Source: Palleronia sp. LCG004 (GTDB taxonomy: Bacteria; Pseudomonadota; Alphaproteobacteria; Rhodobacterales; Rhodobacteraceae). From it: a DNA stretch of 64,000 nucleotides. The position numbers were made by a program, and so were the translations under genes. This document shows, one piece after another, positions 36,127 through 44,669 of the stretch. The notes beneath the pieces were generated by a model. The model was not told where the DNA came from, did no database searches, and saw only the letters and a program-made list of their open reading frames with translations. Each line of letters opens with the position of its first letter. The stretch's first letter is position 1. The stretch covers positions 248,001 through 312,000 of the forward strand of contig NZ_CP136760.1 in NCBI RefSeq assembly GCF_032931615.1, read 5' to 3'.

Positions 36127-37457
36127 TCCTTCCGTCAACCATGTCCCATGCTCACGCCGGCCACGCGACCCTCACGTCGAGTGCGTTCCTCCCCGAATAC
36201 CACGAAACACGCCCCGCACGTGCGCTCGTCTGGACGATTGCCGTAGCGCTCGTCGGCTTCATCGCCTGGGCAGCCTACGCCCCCGTGCACGAGACCGTGA
36301 CGGGTCAGGGGATGATCCGTCCGGAGGGCCTCCTGCAGCGGGTGGAGCATCCCGAGGGCGGCGTCGTCGCACGCATTGCCGTCGCCGAGGGGGATACCGT
36401 CGAGGCGGGCGATACGCTCGTCGTGCTCGACGATTCCGATCTGCGCGCCGATAGCCGCAAGCTCACGGCCCGGATCACGCGGCTGGAACGGGACATTGCC
36501 CGGTACGACGCGCTGCTCGCACTGGCCCCAGAGTCCGAAGCGCGCGACCGGGCGGGTGCCGGTATCGATCCCGCGCTGATCGAGGAACTTGGGTTCCGCG
36601 CCGCGCAGCTCGACGTGATCCGCCAGGAGCGCGCCGTTGCCGAGGCCGGCATCGCCGCGATCACGGCGCGTACAACCTCGCTCGGCTACGAGATCGATCT
36701 CCTCGCCGCCCGGCAGGCCCGCTATGGTGCCGTCGAGAACAGTGGGGCCCTGACCCGTCAGGCGGTCGAGGATCTCGACCGCGATCTCGTGAAGCTCCGC
36801 GCCAACCGCGACGCGCTTTCGGGCGAGCGTGCCGTAACCGAGGCCAGGATCGCCCGGACCCTGGCAGAAGAGGCCGAACTCGTCGGGTCATATCGCTTCG
36901 ACGCGGCGCGCAATGCGGGCGAGGCACGCGAGGAACTCGAAGCCGCGCAGGAGACGCTAGGCCAGATCGACGAGCGGCTCGCCCGCACCATCCTCACCGC
37001 GCCGGTCGCGGGCATCGTCAATTCGATCGAGGTCCAGGGCCCGGGAGAGGTTCTCGGTGCGGGCGAGATCGTGGCCGAGATCGTGCCACGCGACAGCCGT
37101 GCGGTGGCCGAGATCGAGATACCGGCAGAGCGGGTCGGCGGCATCAAGGTCGGCGATCCGGTCAGCCTCAAGATCCTGACATACGATTTTACGCGGTTCG
37201 GCGACATCGAGGCCCGCGTCGAGCGTATTTCGCCCTCGAGCTTCGAGATCGACGGGGGACGGCAGGTCTTCCGGACGACCTTGTCGTTCGAAAAGAATGG
37301 TGCATTCGCCGATCGCGGCCACGAAAGCGACACAATGCTCCCCATATCTCCCGGAATGACGGTCGTGGCAAACATCACGACTGAACGACGGACGGTCCTG
37401 TCCTATCTCCTGAAGCCGCTTCGGATCATCTCCGACCGCGCGCTGACCGAGAGATAG
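36123..37457 (+). CDS. HlyD-family type I secretion adaptor
   Basis: Periplasmic adaptor (membrane fusion protein) of 444 residues that would connect the ABC pair to an outer-membrane TolC channel. A single span lies near residues 33-52 (ALVWTIAVALVGFIAWAAYA), then a lipoyl-like half (MIRPEGLLQRVEHPEGGVVA, about 68-110), a long coiled-coil hairpin (about 115-295), the second lipoyl half (TILTAPVAGIVNSIEV) and a beta-barrel domain ending PGMTVVANITTERRTVLSYLLKPL. The ATG overlaps the previous stop (ATGA). No tolC gene lies in the window. Confidence 0.9.
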   Translation: MILPSTMSHAHAGHATLTSSAFLPEYHETRPARALVWTIAVALVGFIAWAAYAPVHETVTGQGMIRPEGLLQRVEHPEGGVVARIAVAEGDTVEAGDTLVVLDDSDLRADSRKLTARITRLERDIARYDALLALAPESEARDRAGAGIDPALIEELGFRAAQLDVIRQERAVAEAGIAAITARTTSLGYEIDLLAARQARYGAVENSGALTRQAVEDLDRDLVKLRANRDALSGERAVTEARIARTLAEEAELVGSYRFDAARNAGEAREELEAAQETLGQIDERLARTILTAPVAGIVNSIEVQGPGEVLGAGEIVAEIVPRDSRAVAEIEIPAERVGGIKVGDPVSLKILTYDFTRFGDIEARVERISPSSFEIDGGRQVFRTTLSFEKNGAFADRGHESDTMLPISPGMTVVANITTERRTVLSYLLKPLRIISDRALTER

Positions 37458-37496
37458 GTCCGCCCGGGCGGCGAGAAGTTTCGGAAGGCAGAGACG

Positions 37497-40400
37497 ATGA
37501 CGCAGGTAGATTCGAGGCCGGTGCAGGCCCGTGGCAGCGAACCGGGTCCGCGCGACGCAAGGCTTGACGGCCCCCGTCCCGCGACCGACGTGGAAGCCGA
37601 CAGCGCGGCCTCCGCCGCGCCGATCAGCGTGACCTTCGCCGGCAGTGCGGTCTCATGGACGGTCCTCGGCAGTGTCGGCGAAGCGGAAGAGGGTGTCCTC
37701 TTTTCCCGTCCCCGTGTCGAGGATTCCGGAACCGAACGTGCTCTTTCTCTTTCGGATGCGGACCCGAGTTCCACACCTGCGTTCCAGCCTTCGGCCGCAT
37801 CGCATCAGGGCACGCGATCGCTGGCAGTTTCTGCGGGAGACGATCGCGGAGCGGACCCAGATCAGCCGACGCCCGAACCCATCGAGGTCGAGTTCGCCCC
37901 GCCACGCTCGACCTTTCCCGTCGAGGAGTTTCGCGCAAACCCCTTCGAAGACGTCCTGCCGCCCGTCGAGGAGCTGTCCGAGGTTCCGTCCCGGGCTGAT
38001 GACGCCGTGTCCACCGATACTCCCGACCCCTCCCCGCCCGAGGATGCCGCAATCGATCGGATGGACGTCACTGCGCCCGATGGAAAGAACCCGGTCGTCG
38101 AGCCTGCCCCGGACGCTCCGACCGATCCGGAACCGGGGCAGGAAGCGCCGTCTGGCTCGGATTCCGATGCCGGCGAGCCTTCCGCGTCGGAGGATCCTAC
38201 CCTGCCCGATGGCGATGCGGTCCGACCCGATCTGCCGCCGCAGCCTGATACCCCGCCCCTTTCGGACGGCGATCCGGCAACCCCTGGTGCCGTCCCCGAG
38301 GATGCAGGTGATAACGCTGCGGTGTCTGACGCCCCATCATCGACCGACGAGCAGGTCCAGCCGCCCAAGACCGACGGAGGGCCGTCAATTCCCGATACCG
38401 GAACCCCGCCGCAACCCGAACCGATCCTCGATCCGGAACTGCAACCGGAACCCACGGATCAGGATGGCGGTGACGGGCCTGTCCCACCGGCGGAGAATAC
38501 CGAGACCTCCGAAGATGCCCGCGCACCCGTCGACGAAAGCCCGGAGAATACCGCGATCGGCCCGCAAACCGACACGAACCCGGTCGAGAATGCCGTGCTT
38601 GAGGATGCGCTCCCCGGAACGTCCACGGGCCTCACCGTCGAGGCCGCCGATCCGGATACCGGGGATACGGTGACATACACGCTTACGGATGATGCCGGCG
38701 GACGTTTCGCGATCGATGCCGCCACGGGCGAGGTGACTGTCGCGGCACCCCTCGATGCGGAGCAGGCGAGTGATCACGACATCACCGTTTCCGCAACGTC
38801 GACCGACGGATCGGCCACGTCGCAGACCTACACGATCCGCGTGGACGACATCGCGGAGCATATCGCGCTTGCCGATGGCGGCAGCAGCTTCGTCGATGCG
38901 AATGTCGCGGAACTCTCGATTACCGGCGGTGATGGCGACGACATGATCGCCGGTCATGCCACCGACGGCAGCATCATTACCGGCAACGCCGGAAACGACA
39001 CGATCGAAGGGGGCCAGGGATACGACGTCGCCGTTTATGACGGAGTTCGGGCCGACTACGATGTCACGAAGGACGATACCGGTGCCGTGATCGTCCGCGA
39101 TCTGCGGCCCGGTTCGCCCGATGGAACGGACAGCCTTCGAGGCATCGACGCCCTGCACTTCTCCGACGGGGAGATCTCTATCGAGGAAGCGTTGAACCTC
39201 GCACCGGGCGATATATCGTTCGAGCAGATCGGCGTTCTCGAGAATGCAATCGAGGCCATGGTGGGCAGGCTCTCGGCCGAGGACCCCGATCAGGGCGATG
39301 TCGTGCGATGGTCGGTCGACGATCCGCGCTTCGCCGTGGACGAGGATGGTGGCCTCAGGCTCGCCGAGGGACAGAGCCTCGATTTCGAGCAGGGACCGGT
39401 CACGCTGGTCGTTACCGCATCCGATCGGTTCGGTGCCGAGTCGACACAGACGATCCTGATATCCCCCGGTGATGTGGCAGAGAGACTGATCCTCGCGGAC
39501 GGTGGTGTCGTGTTCGACGATATCGGCGTTTCGGAACTGGAGATTATCGGCGGCAGGGGCGCGGATCACATCACCACCCACGCGGACGGTGGCGTCGTGC
39601 TCGGCGGTGCGGGTGACGACACGTTGATCGGGCGCGACGGTGACGACCGTCTCTGGGGAGGCGACGGCAACGACCGCATCGACGGCGGCCGTGGCAACGA
39701 CTTTCTCGATGGTGGTGACGGCAACGACACGATCGCAGGTGGCCGAGGCGAAGATACCCTTCTCGGTGGTGCCGGTGACGATTCGCTCTGGGGCGGACAG
39801 GGTGACGACCTGATCGTGGGAGGCGACGGGGCCGACAAGCTCGACGGCGATGTCGGGAACGACACCCTTCTCGGCGGTGCCGGAAACGACACTCTCGTCG
39901 GCTGGTACGGCGACGATCTGCTCGACGGCGGTGCGGGCGACGACCGGGTCGATGGCGGCAACGGCAACGACACGCTTCTCGGCGGCACCGGGAACGACAC
40001 CATTCTCGGATGGGTCGGGTCGGATTTGATATACGGCGGCGAGGGCAACGACAACATCGACGCCGGAGCTGGCGGTGCCTGGGCAGCGGAGGATGGCGCG
40101 GATACCGTCCATGGCGGGGCGGGCGACGACACGATCAAGGGCGGCTACGGCGACGACCTTCTCTATGGAGACGAGGGTCACGACAGGATCTTCGGAGGTT
40201 ACGGCAACGATACTCTCGTCGGCGGTACGGGCAACGATTTCATGGAAGGAGGCGACGGATCGGACGAGTTCTGGGTCTCGTCCGGCGAAGGCGCGGACAC
40301 AGTTCATGGCGATACCGGCTGGACCGATCTCATCCGGATCTTCGACGGTTCGGGCCCGGTCAATGTGAGCGACACCCAGATCGACGGAAACGGTTGGACG

Positions 40401-40538
40401 CTGCTCGTCGAGGATGGGAGCGGCATCACCGATGTTTCCGACGGCGGTGCGACGCTGTCGCAAGACGCGGCCGGCACCATTACCTTCGACGATGGCGGCA
40501 GCATCTCGTTCGCCGGGATCGAGCAGATCCAGTGGTAA
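37497..40538 (+). CDS. Large RTX/cadherin-like secreted protein
   Basis: Protein of 1013 residues, the likely cargo of the upstream exporter. There is no signal peptide. Residues about 100-360 are acidic, Pro/Asp/Glu-rich and disordered. Cadherin-like modules lie at about 363-451 (GRFAIDAATGEVTVAAPLDA) and 581-658 (RFAVDEDGGLRLAEGQ). A short RTX run is at about 478-511, and a long array of GGxGxDxLx nonapeptides at about 702-920 (GGDGNDRIDGGRGNDFLDGG and similar), which folds as a calcium-bound beta-roll outside the cell. The last 90 residues, ending SFAGIEQIQW, should hold the secretion signal. Adhesin-like or matrix role inferred; no enzymatic domain seen. Confidence 0.88.
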   Translation: MTQVDSRPVQARGSEPGPRDARLDGPRPATDVEADSAASAAPISVTFAGSAVSWTVLGSVGEAEEGVLFSRPRVEDSGTERALSLSDADPSSTPAFQPSAASHQGTRSLAVSAGDDRGADPDQPTPEPIEVEFAPPRSTFPVEEFRANPFEDVLPPVEELSEVPSRADDAVSTDTPDPSPPEDAAIDRMDVTAPDGKNPVVEPAPDAPTDPEPGQEAPSGSDSDAGEPSASEDPTLPDGDAVRPDLPPQPDTPPLSDGDPATPGAVPEDAGDNAAVSDAPSSTDEQVQPPKTDGGPSIPDTGTPPQPEPILDPELQPEPTDQDGGDGPVPPAENTETSEDARAPVDESPENTAIGPQTDTNPVENAVLEDALPGTSTGLTVEAADPDTGDTVTYTLTDDAGGRFAIDAATGEVTVAAPLDAEQASDHDITVSATSTDGSATSQTYTIRVDDIAEHIALADGGSSFVDANVAELSITGGDGDDMIAGHATDGSIITGNAGNDTIEGGQGYDVAVYDGVRADYDVTKDDTGAVIVRDLRPGSPDGTDSLRGIDALHFSDGEISIEEALNLAPGDISFEQIGVLENAIEAMVGRLSAEDPDQGDVVRWSVDDPRFAVDEDGGLRLAEGQSLDFEQGPVTLVVTASDRFGAESTQTILISPGDVAERLILADGGVVFDDIGVSELEIIGGRGADHITTHADGGVVLGGAGDDTLIGRDGDDRLWGGDGNDRIDGGRGNDFLDGGDGNDTIAGGRGEDTLLGGAGDDSLWGGQGDDLIVGGDGADKLDGDVGNDTLLGGAGNDTLVGWYGDDLLDGGAGDDRVDGGNGNDTLLGGTGNDTILGWVGSDLIYGGEGNDNIDAGAGGAWAAEDGADTVHGGAGDDTIKGGYGDDLLYGDEGHDRIFGGYGNDTLVGGTGNDFMEGGDGSDEFWVSSGEGADTVHGDTGWTDLIRIFDGSGPVNVSDTQIDGNGWTLLVEDGSGITDVSDGGATLSQDAAGTITFDDGGSISFAGIEQIQW

Positions 40539-40539
40539 A

Positions 40540-40587
40540 CCAGACCAGCCGCGCCTGATCTGCAAAAGACAGGCGCGGCTGGTCTGG
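40540..40587 (+). terminator. Terminator after the RTX gene
   Basis: A perfect 18-bp stem (CCAGACCAGCCGCGCCTG and its complement) with a 12-nt loop begins 2 bp after the stop codon. Very stable, no T-run; it closes the secretion operon. Confidence 0.75.
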
Positions 40588-40716
40588 GCCGACGGAACTT
40601 AAAAGACGTCAGAGCTTTCAGCGCCTAACTTTGGGTCGTCGAAGTTTGGCATGTTGAAAGCCCAGAACGTCAATCTTGTTGCTAAGCCAAAGCTCGAAGC
40701 CCGACCTTCAAGTGAT

Positions 40717-41637
40717 TTATGCGGTTTCCAGAACATGCGTCTGATAAAGCCCCATCATTCGGCTGGTCATCGGTCCCGGCACTCCCGAACCGATCTGCCT
40801 GCCGTCGATGCGTGACACAGGGGTGATGCCGCCGAGCGTTCCGGTGACGAAGGCTTCGTCCGCTCCATAGACTTCTGCAAGCGTGTAGTCCTTCTCGCGC
40901 ACGACAAGCCCCGCATCCTTCCATATCCCGATCGCCTTCTTCCGGGTAATGCCGTTGAAGCAGCAATCCCCTCGGGAGGTCCAAAGTTCTTCTCCGCGAA
41001 AGATGAAAAAATTCGTAGAGTTGCAGCTTGCAACGAACCCACGGTCGTCAAGCATGAGCGCCTCATCCGCACCCATGTTGATCGCCTGTATCAGAGCCTG
41101 AATGAAGTTCAGGCGACTGTGCGAATTCAACCTGAGATCGAACACGTCAGGCGTCGAGCACCTGATCGTCGACGTCAGGAGCGACAGCCCCGTCTTCTTC
41201 AATTCCGGGTTGGGTTGCTTGTACTCGGCGACGATGACGATCGTCGCCCCGCCGACAATGAAGCGCGGATCCTGGTTCGGCGTCGATTTGGTCCCGCGCG
41301 ACACCATGAGACGGATGTGAACCCCGTCCTCCATTCCATTGTGACGCAACACTTTCCATATTTCGTCAACCAATGCGGATTTCGGCATTCCGATATCCAG
41401 CTGGATAGAGTTCGCCCCTTCGTAGAGCCGGTCGATATGATCCTCGACCGCGAGCAGGCGACCGTTCACAAGGCGAAGGCCCTCCCAGACCCCGTCGCCG
41501 AGTACGAAGCCCGCGTCGAAGATCGACACCTTTGCCTCGTTACGGGGAAAGAACGCGCCGTTTACGTAGACCTCGACGCCTTCGTTGCGGGAATCCTTGG
41601 CATAGCTCTGCGAGGACGTGTTGCTGGGCGGTGTCAT
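40717..41637 (-). CDS. Class IV aminotransferase-like protein lacking the PLP lysine
   Basis: Protein of 306 residues with the fold of branched-chain/D-amino-acid aminotransferases: FDAGFVLGDGVWEGLRLVNG near the N terminus, GADEALMLDDRGFVASCNSTNFF, and GITRKKAIGIWKDAG. Where class IV enzymes keep the lysine that binds PLP, this protein reads SHSRLNFIQAL, with Arg175, and no lysine occurs for about 70 residues around. Activity is therefore doubtful, or chemistry differs. The start at 41637 is preferred because GGAGGCGCGACA precedes it; an ATG 8 codons earlier overlaps the transporter stop. It is last gene of an amino-acid importer operon. Confidence 0.82.
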   Translation of the reverse strand: MTPPSNTSSQSYAKDSRNEGVEVYVNGAFFPRNEAKVSIFDAGFVLGDGVWEGLRLVNGRLLAVEDHIDRLYEGANSIQLDIGMPKSALVDEIWKVLRHNGMEDGVHIRLMVSRGTKSTPNQDPRFIVGGATIVIVAEYKQPNPELKKTGLSLLTSTIRCSTPDVFDLRLNSHSRLNFIQALIQAINMGADEALMLDDRGFVASCNSTNFFIFRGEELWTSRGDCCFNGITRKKAIGIWKDAGLVVREKDYTLAEVYGADEAFVTGTLGGITPVSRIDGRQIGSGVPGPMTSRMMGLYQTHVLETA

Positions 41638-41660
41638 TGTCGCGCCTCCGTTTGGATTCA

Positions 41661-42431
41661 TCAGAAAGAGAATTCGCCGAAGCGCCGCAGGAAATCCTGG
41701 GTCCGGGCCATTTTCGGACTCTTCAGTACCTCGTCGGGCGTTCCGACCTCGTGGAAGACCCCATCGGCGAGGAAGATGACCTTGGTGGCGAAGTGATACG
41801 CGAAGCCCAGTTCATGTGTGACAAGCAGCATCGTCCGCCCTTCGCTTGCGAGGTGGTTGATCGTCCGCAGCACTTCGCCCACGAGCTCGGGATCAAGTGA
41901 GGAGGTCGGCTCGTCAAAAAGCAGGATCTCGGGTTCCATAGACAATGCACGCGCAATGGCAACGCGCTGCTGCTGCCCTCCCGAGAGATGGCTGGGCCAG
42001 GCATCGTGCTTGTCCGCCAACCCGACCTTCTCCAATTCGCGCACAGCGATCGTCTTGGCATCGGACCGCTTCATTTTCTTAACTGTGACAAGGCCTTCCA
42101 TGACGTTCTGCAGAACAGTCATGTGGGGAAAGAGATTGAACTGCTGAAACACCATTCCCAGCCGCTCGCGCACCTTGCAAAGCTGCTTCTCCGGGTAAGT
42201 GACGCGGCCGTTCTTCTCTGCACCGATGCGTTCTCCGTCGAGACGGATCTCGCCCCCCGACGGGGTCTCCATGAAGTTCATGCAGCGCAGGAAGGTGGAC
42301 TTGCCCGATCCCGATCCCCCGATGATGGCGATCCGCTCGCCCTTGGCCACGGTGAAATCGATGCCGCGCAGCACGTGATTGCTGCCGAAGCGCTTGTGAA
42401 GGTCGCGGATCTCAAGGATGGGCGGGCTCAT
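41661..42431 (-). CDS. Polar amino acid ABC transporter ATP-binding protein
   Basis: Cytoplasmic ATPase of 256 residues, GlnQ/HisP type. Walker A GGSGSGKST near 36, Q-loop MVFQQFNLFPHMTVLQNV, signature LSGGQQQRVAIARAL, Walker B ILLFDEPTSSLDPE, switch LVTHELGFAYHF. Standard family length. The ATG at 42431 follows GAGGAGCGCCC, 9 bp after the permease. It powers the importer made with the two permeases encoded before it. Confidence 0.93.
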   Translation of the reverse strand: MSPPILEIRDLHKRFGSNHVLRGIDFTVAKGERIAIIGGSGSGKSTFLRCMNFMETPSGGEIRLDGERIGAEKNGRVTYPEKQLCKVRERLGMVFQQFNLFPHMTVLQNVMEGLVTVKKMKRSDAKTIAVRELEKVGLADKHDAWPSHLSGGQQQRVAIARALSMEPEILLFDEPTSSLDPELVGEVLRTINHLASEGRTMLLVTHELGFAYHFATKVIFLADGVFHEVGTPDEVLKSPKMARTQDFLRRFGEFSF

Positions 42432-42440
42432 GGGCGCTCC

Positions 42441-43106
42441 TCAATTCGACCGGGCGAGGCGTTTTTCGAGGCGGCCCGCCAGGAATGTGCCGGGATAGAT
42501 CAGCACGAAATAGATGAAGGCCACGACAGTCAGGATCTCGAACGGCCGGTAGAAGGTCGAGGAGAGCAGCCGCCCCTGATACATGAGTTCGTGGACCTGA
42601 ATGACCGAGGCGAGAGAGGACATCTTCGCGACTTCGATCGTACGGTTGGTAAAGGCCGGAAGCATCCGCTTGGCGACCTGCGGCAGGATGATCCGACGCA
42701 TCGCCTGCGATCTGGTCATGCCGATCGACTTGGCCCCTTCCATCTGGCCGCGGTGGATCGAGTTGATCCCGCCGCGGAAGATCTCGGCAGAATAGGCAGA
42801 GGTATTGAGAGTAAGACCGAGGAGCGCTGCCGCGAAGGGCGACATCTGCACCCCGATGAGGATCGGGAACGCGTAGTAGAACCAGATCAGCTGGATCAGA
42901 ACGGGCGTATCTCGGAAAAGTTCGATATAGCAGAGACTTGGAATACGCAGCCAATGCCGCCTGGACATGCGTGCCTGCGAAATGGCGAAGCCGCCGACGA
43001 GCCCCAGCGAGATCGATGGCAGCCAGATCAGGATCGTGACGACCAGGCCGCGCCAGAGCACGATCCAATTGTCGAAGACGATCGAAAAGTTCGGCTCGTA
43101 ATTCAT
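42441..43106 (-). CDS. Polar amino acid ABC transporter permease (second)
   Basis: Inner-membrane permease of 221 residues, HisM/GlnP class with about five spans. The family motif runs ISLGLVGGFAISQARMSRRH, then FRDTPVLIQLIWFYYAFPIL and the coupling loop EGAKSIGMTRSQAMRRIILPQ. Ten bp separate it from the preceding permease. Specificity is set by the binding protein, which cannot be read from sequence alone. Confidence 0.92.
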   Translation of the reverse strand: MNYEPNFSIVFDNWIVLWRGLVVTILIWLPSISLGLVGGFAISQARMSRRHWLRIPSLCYIELFRDTPVLIQLIWFYYAFPILIGVQMSPFAAALLGLTLNTSAYSAEIFRGGINSIHRGQMEGAKSIGMTRSQAMRRIILPQVAKRMLPAFTNRTIEVAKMSSLASVIQVHELMYQGRLLSSTFYRPFEILTVVAFIYFVLIYPGTFLAGRLEKRLARSN

Positions 43107-43116
43107 CGTCCGCCCC

Positions 43117-43782
43117 TCATTGATAGGCCGTCAGGCGCGCTTCGGCGAGGCGGGCGAGCTGGCTCGCCGTGACGAGCAGCGCAAGGTACATCAGCGCGAT
43201 CGTCGTATAGACCTCAAGTGGGCGGAACGTCTCGGAATTCACCAGCATGGCCTGGTAGAGAAGATCCGCATAGGCGAGCGTCGAGGCGAGCGCGGTGGTC
43301 TTCAGCAGCTCAAAGCTGCGCTCGATGAACGGCGGAACCATCCGCGCCATTGCCTGTGGAAGGATGACCCGCCGCATGAGGGCCGGAGGTGTCATGCCGA
43401 GCGCGCGGCCGCCTTCCCACTGCCCGCGCTCGATCGAGACGATGCCGCCGCGAAAGACCTCGGCATAGAACGCTCCCGATTGCGTGGAAAGCGCCAGTAC
43501 CGCCGCGACATAGGGTGTGAGATTGACTGCAAGAACGACCGGCAAAGCATAGAAGAACCAGAAGAAATGGACGAGAGGTGGGGTGTTCCGGTAGAACTCG
43601 ATGAAGACCAGTGCGGGTACGCTGACAAGACGCCGCGGTGAGAGCCGCATCATCGCGAGCACGAGGCCGACGAGTACGCCCAACACGATCGATACCGCCG
43701 CGATCTTTACCGTGTTGAGAAGACCGATCAGCAGCATATCGAAGCGCGCCAGAACCGGCCCGAAATCCCAGGCGTAATCCAT
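43117..43782 (-). CDS. Polar amino acid ABC transporter permease (first)
   Basis: Inner-membrane permease of 221 residues, about five spans, same class as its partner: FYRNTPPLVHFFWFFYALPV, and the ATPase-contacting loop EGGRALGMTPPALMRRVILPQ. The ATG at 43782 follows GAAGGATCTCGA. A hairpin lies between it and the binding-protein gene. Confidence 0.92.
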   Translation of the reverse strand: MDYAWDFGPVLARFDMLLIGLLNTVKIAAVSIVLGVLVGLVLAMMRLSPRRLVSVPALVFIEFYRNTPPLVHFFWFFYALPVVLAVNLTPYVAAVLALSTQSGAFYAEVFRGGIVSIERGQWEGGRALGMTPPALMRRVILPQAMARMVPPFIERSFELLKTTALASTLAYADLLYQAMLVNSETFRPLEVYTTIALMYLALLVTASQLARLAEARLTAYQ

Positions 43783-43807
43783 TCGAGATCCTTCGCTTGG
43801 CTCGGAA

Positions 43808-43833
43808 TGCGCCCGGCCAAAAATCTGGGCGCA
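43808..43833 (-). promoter_or_regulatory. Intercistronic hairpin after the amino-acid-binding protein gene
   Basis: TGCGCCC / GGGCGCA pair over a 12-nt loop that includes an A/T run, 11 bp after the binding-protein stop and upstream of the permease start. It is the third binding-protein/permease junction in this window with such a hairpin. Confidence 0.5.
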
Positions 43834-43844
43834 GCGTCAGCGGC

Positions 43845-44669
43845 TTACCAGTCTTCTCTTACGAGGCCGGGAATGCCTTCGGGGTCGACCCCGCGACTTT
43901 CGAGATATTCATCGAAGATCTCGTCGGGGACGCCTTCCGCGTAGAGGGTTCCAATCGTGTCGTTGACCCAGTCCGTGAACGCGCCGTCGTTGTCCTTGCG
44001 AAGCCCGACAGAGGTCGCGACCGGCTCGACAGGTTCGGGAAGAAGCACTTCGCCAAGCTGCAGACGGGCGTATTGCACGACCAGCGCGGGGTGGAACTGA
44101 ACCACTGCATCGACGCGGCCGGCCGCGAAGGCGGCGATCGCCTCATCGTTGGAGGAAAAGCGGCTGATCTCGGCCTCGTCCATCATTTCCGTGATATTGC
44201 GGTCGAGGGACGTGCCGAGCGTCACGCCGATCCGCATGTCGGGCTGGTCGAGATCGTCCCAGCTCGTGCCCTCATACCCCTCGCCGACGAGAGCACCCAT
44301 CGCGTAGTAGAACAGCGGGTTTTCAGGGAAGTCGAGCGCCTGCCGGCGTTCCTCCGTCGGGTCGAGCACGAACATCATGTCGATCTGGTTGGCCTGCAAA
44401 GCTGCGACTGCGTTGCTCCAGCTCGTCTCGACGGGGACCATCTCGACGCCCAGATCTTCGGCCATGCGCTCGCCCATGGCGACACCCACGCCGGTCCATT
44501 CCTCCGACATCGGATCCTTGTAGAACCAGGGCTCGGCCGAGGTCACGCCGATCCTGAGCTGACCGCTGTCTTCGACCTGCGCCATCGTCCCGCCCGATTG
44601 GGCAAGCGCCGGGGCGGCCCCGGCGATCCCGATGGCGGCCAGGCTCGCGAGGATGTCACGTCTCATCAT
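43845..44669 (-). CDS. Polar amino acid ABC transporter substrate-binding protein
   Basis: Periplasmic binding protein of 274 residues (SBP family 3). Signal peptide MMRRDILASLAAIGIAGAAP ending near ALAQ. Body: GQLRIGVTSAEPWFYKDPMS, EWTGVGVAMGERMAEDLGVE, NQIDMMFVLDPTEERRQALDF, typical of glutamine/cystine-type receptors. The ATG overlaps the upstream gntR stop (ATGA) and has AGGAGAGACC in front, so regulator and transporter are cotranscribed. The ligand is unknown; the aminotransferase-like gene of the operon suggests an amino acid. Confidence 0.92.
   Translation of the reverse strand: MMRRDILASLAAIGIAGAAPALAQSGGTMAQVEDSGQLRIGVTSAEPWFYKDPMSEEWTGVGVAMGERMAEDLGVEMVPVETSWSNAVAALQANQIDMMFVLDPTEERRQALDFPENPLFYYAMGALVGEGYEGTSWDDLDQPDMRIGVTLGTSLDRNITEMMDEAEISRFSSNDEAIAAFAAGRVDAVVQFHPALVVQYARLQLGEVLLPEPVEPVATSVGLRKDNDGAFTDWVNDTIGTLYAEGVPDEIFDEYLESRGVDPEGIPGLVREDW

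Noticed and set aside
39601-40260. Tandem DNA repeat array or CRISPR-like region
   Set aside because: The repetition is at protein level (RTX nonapeptides) with variable codons; there are no constant repeats with unique spacers.
38385-40565. 726-codon minus-strand frame opposite the RTX gene
   Set aside because: Its repetitive look simply mirrors the GGxGxDxLx coding repeats on the plus strand.
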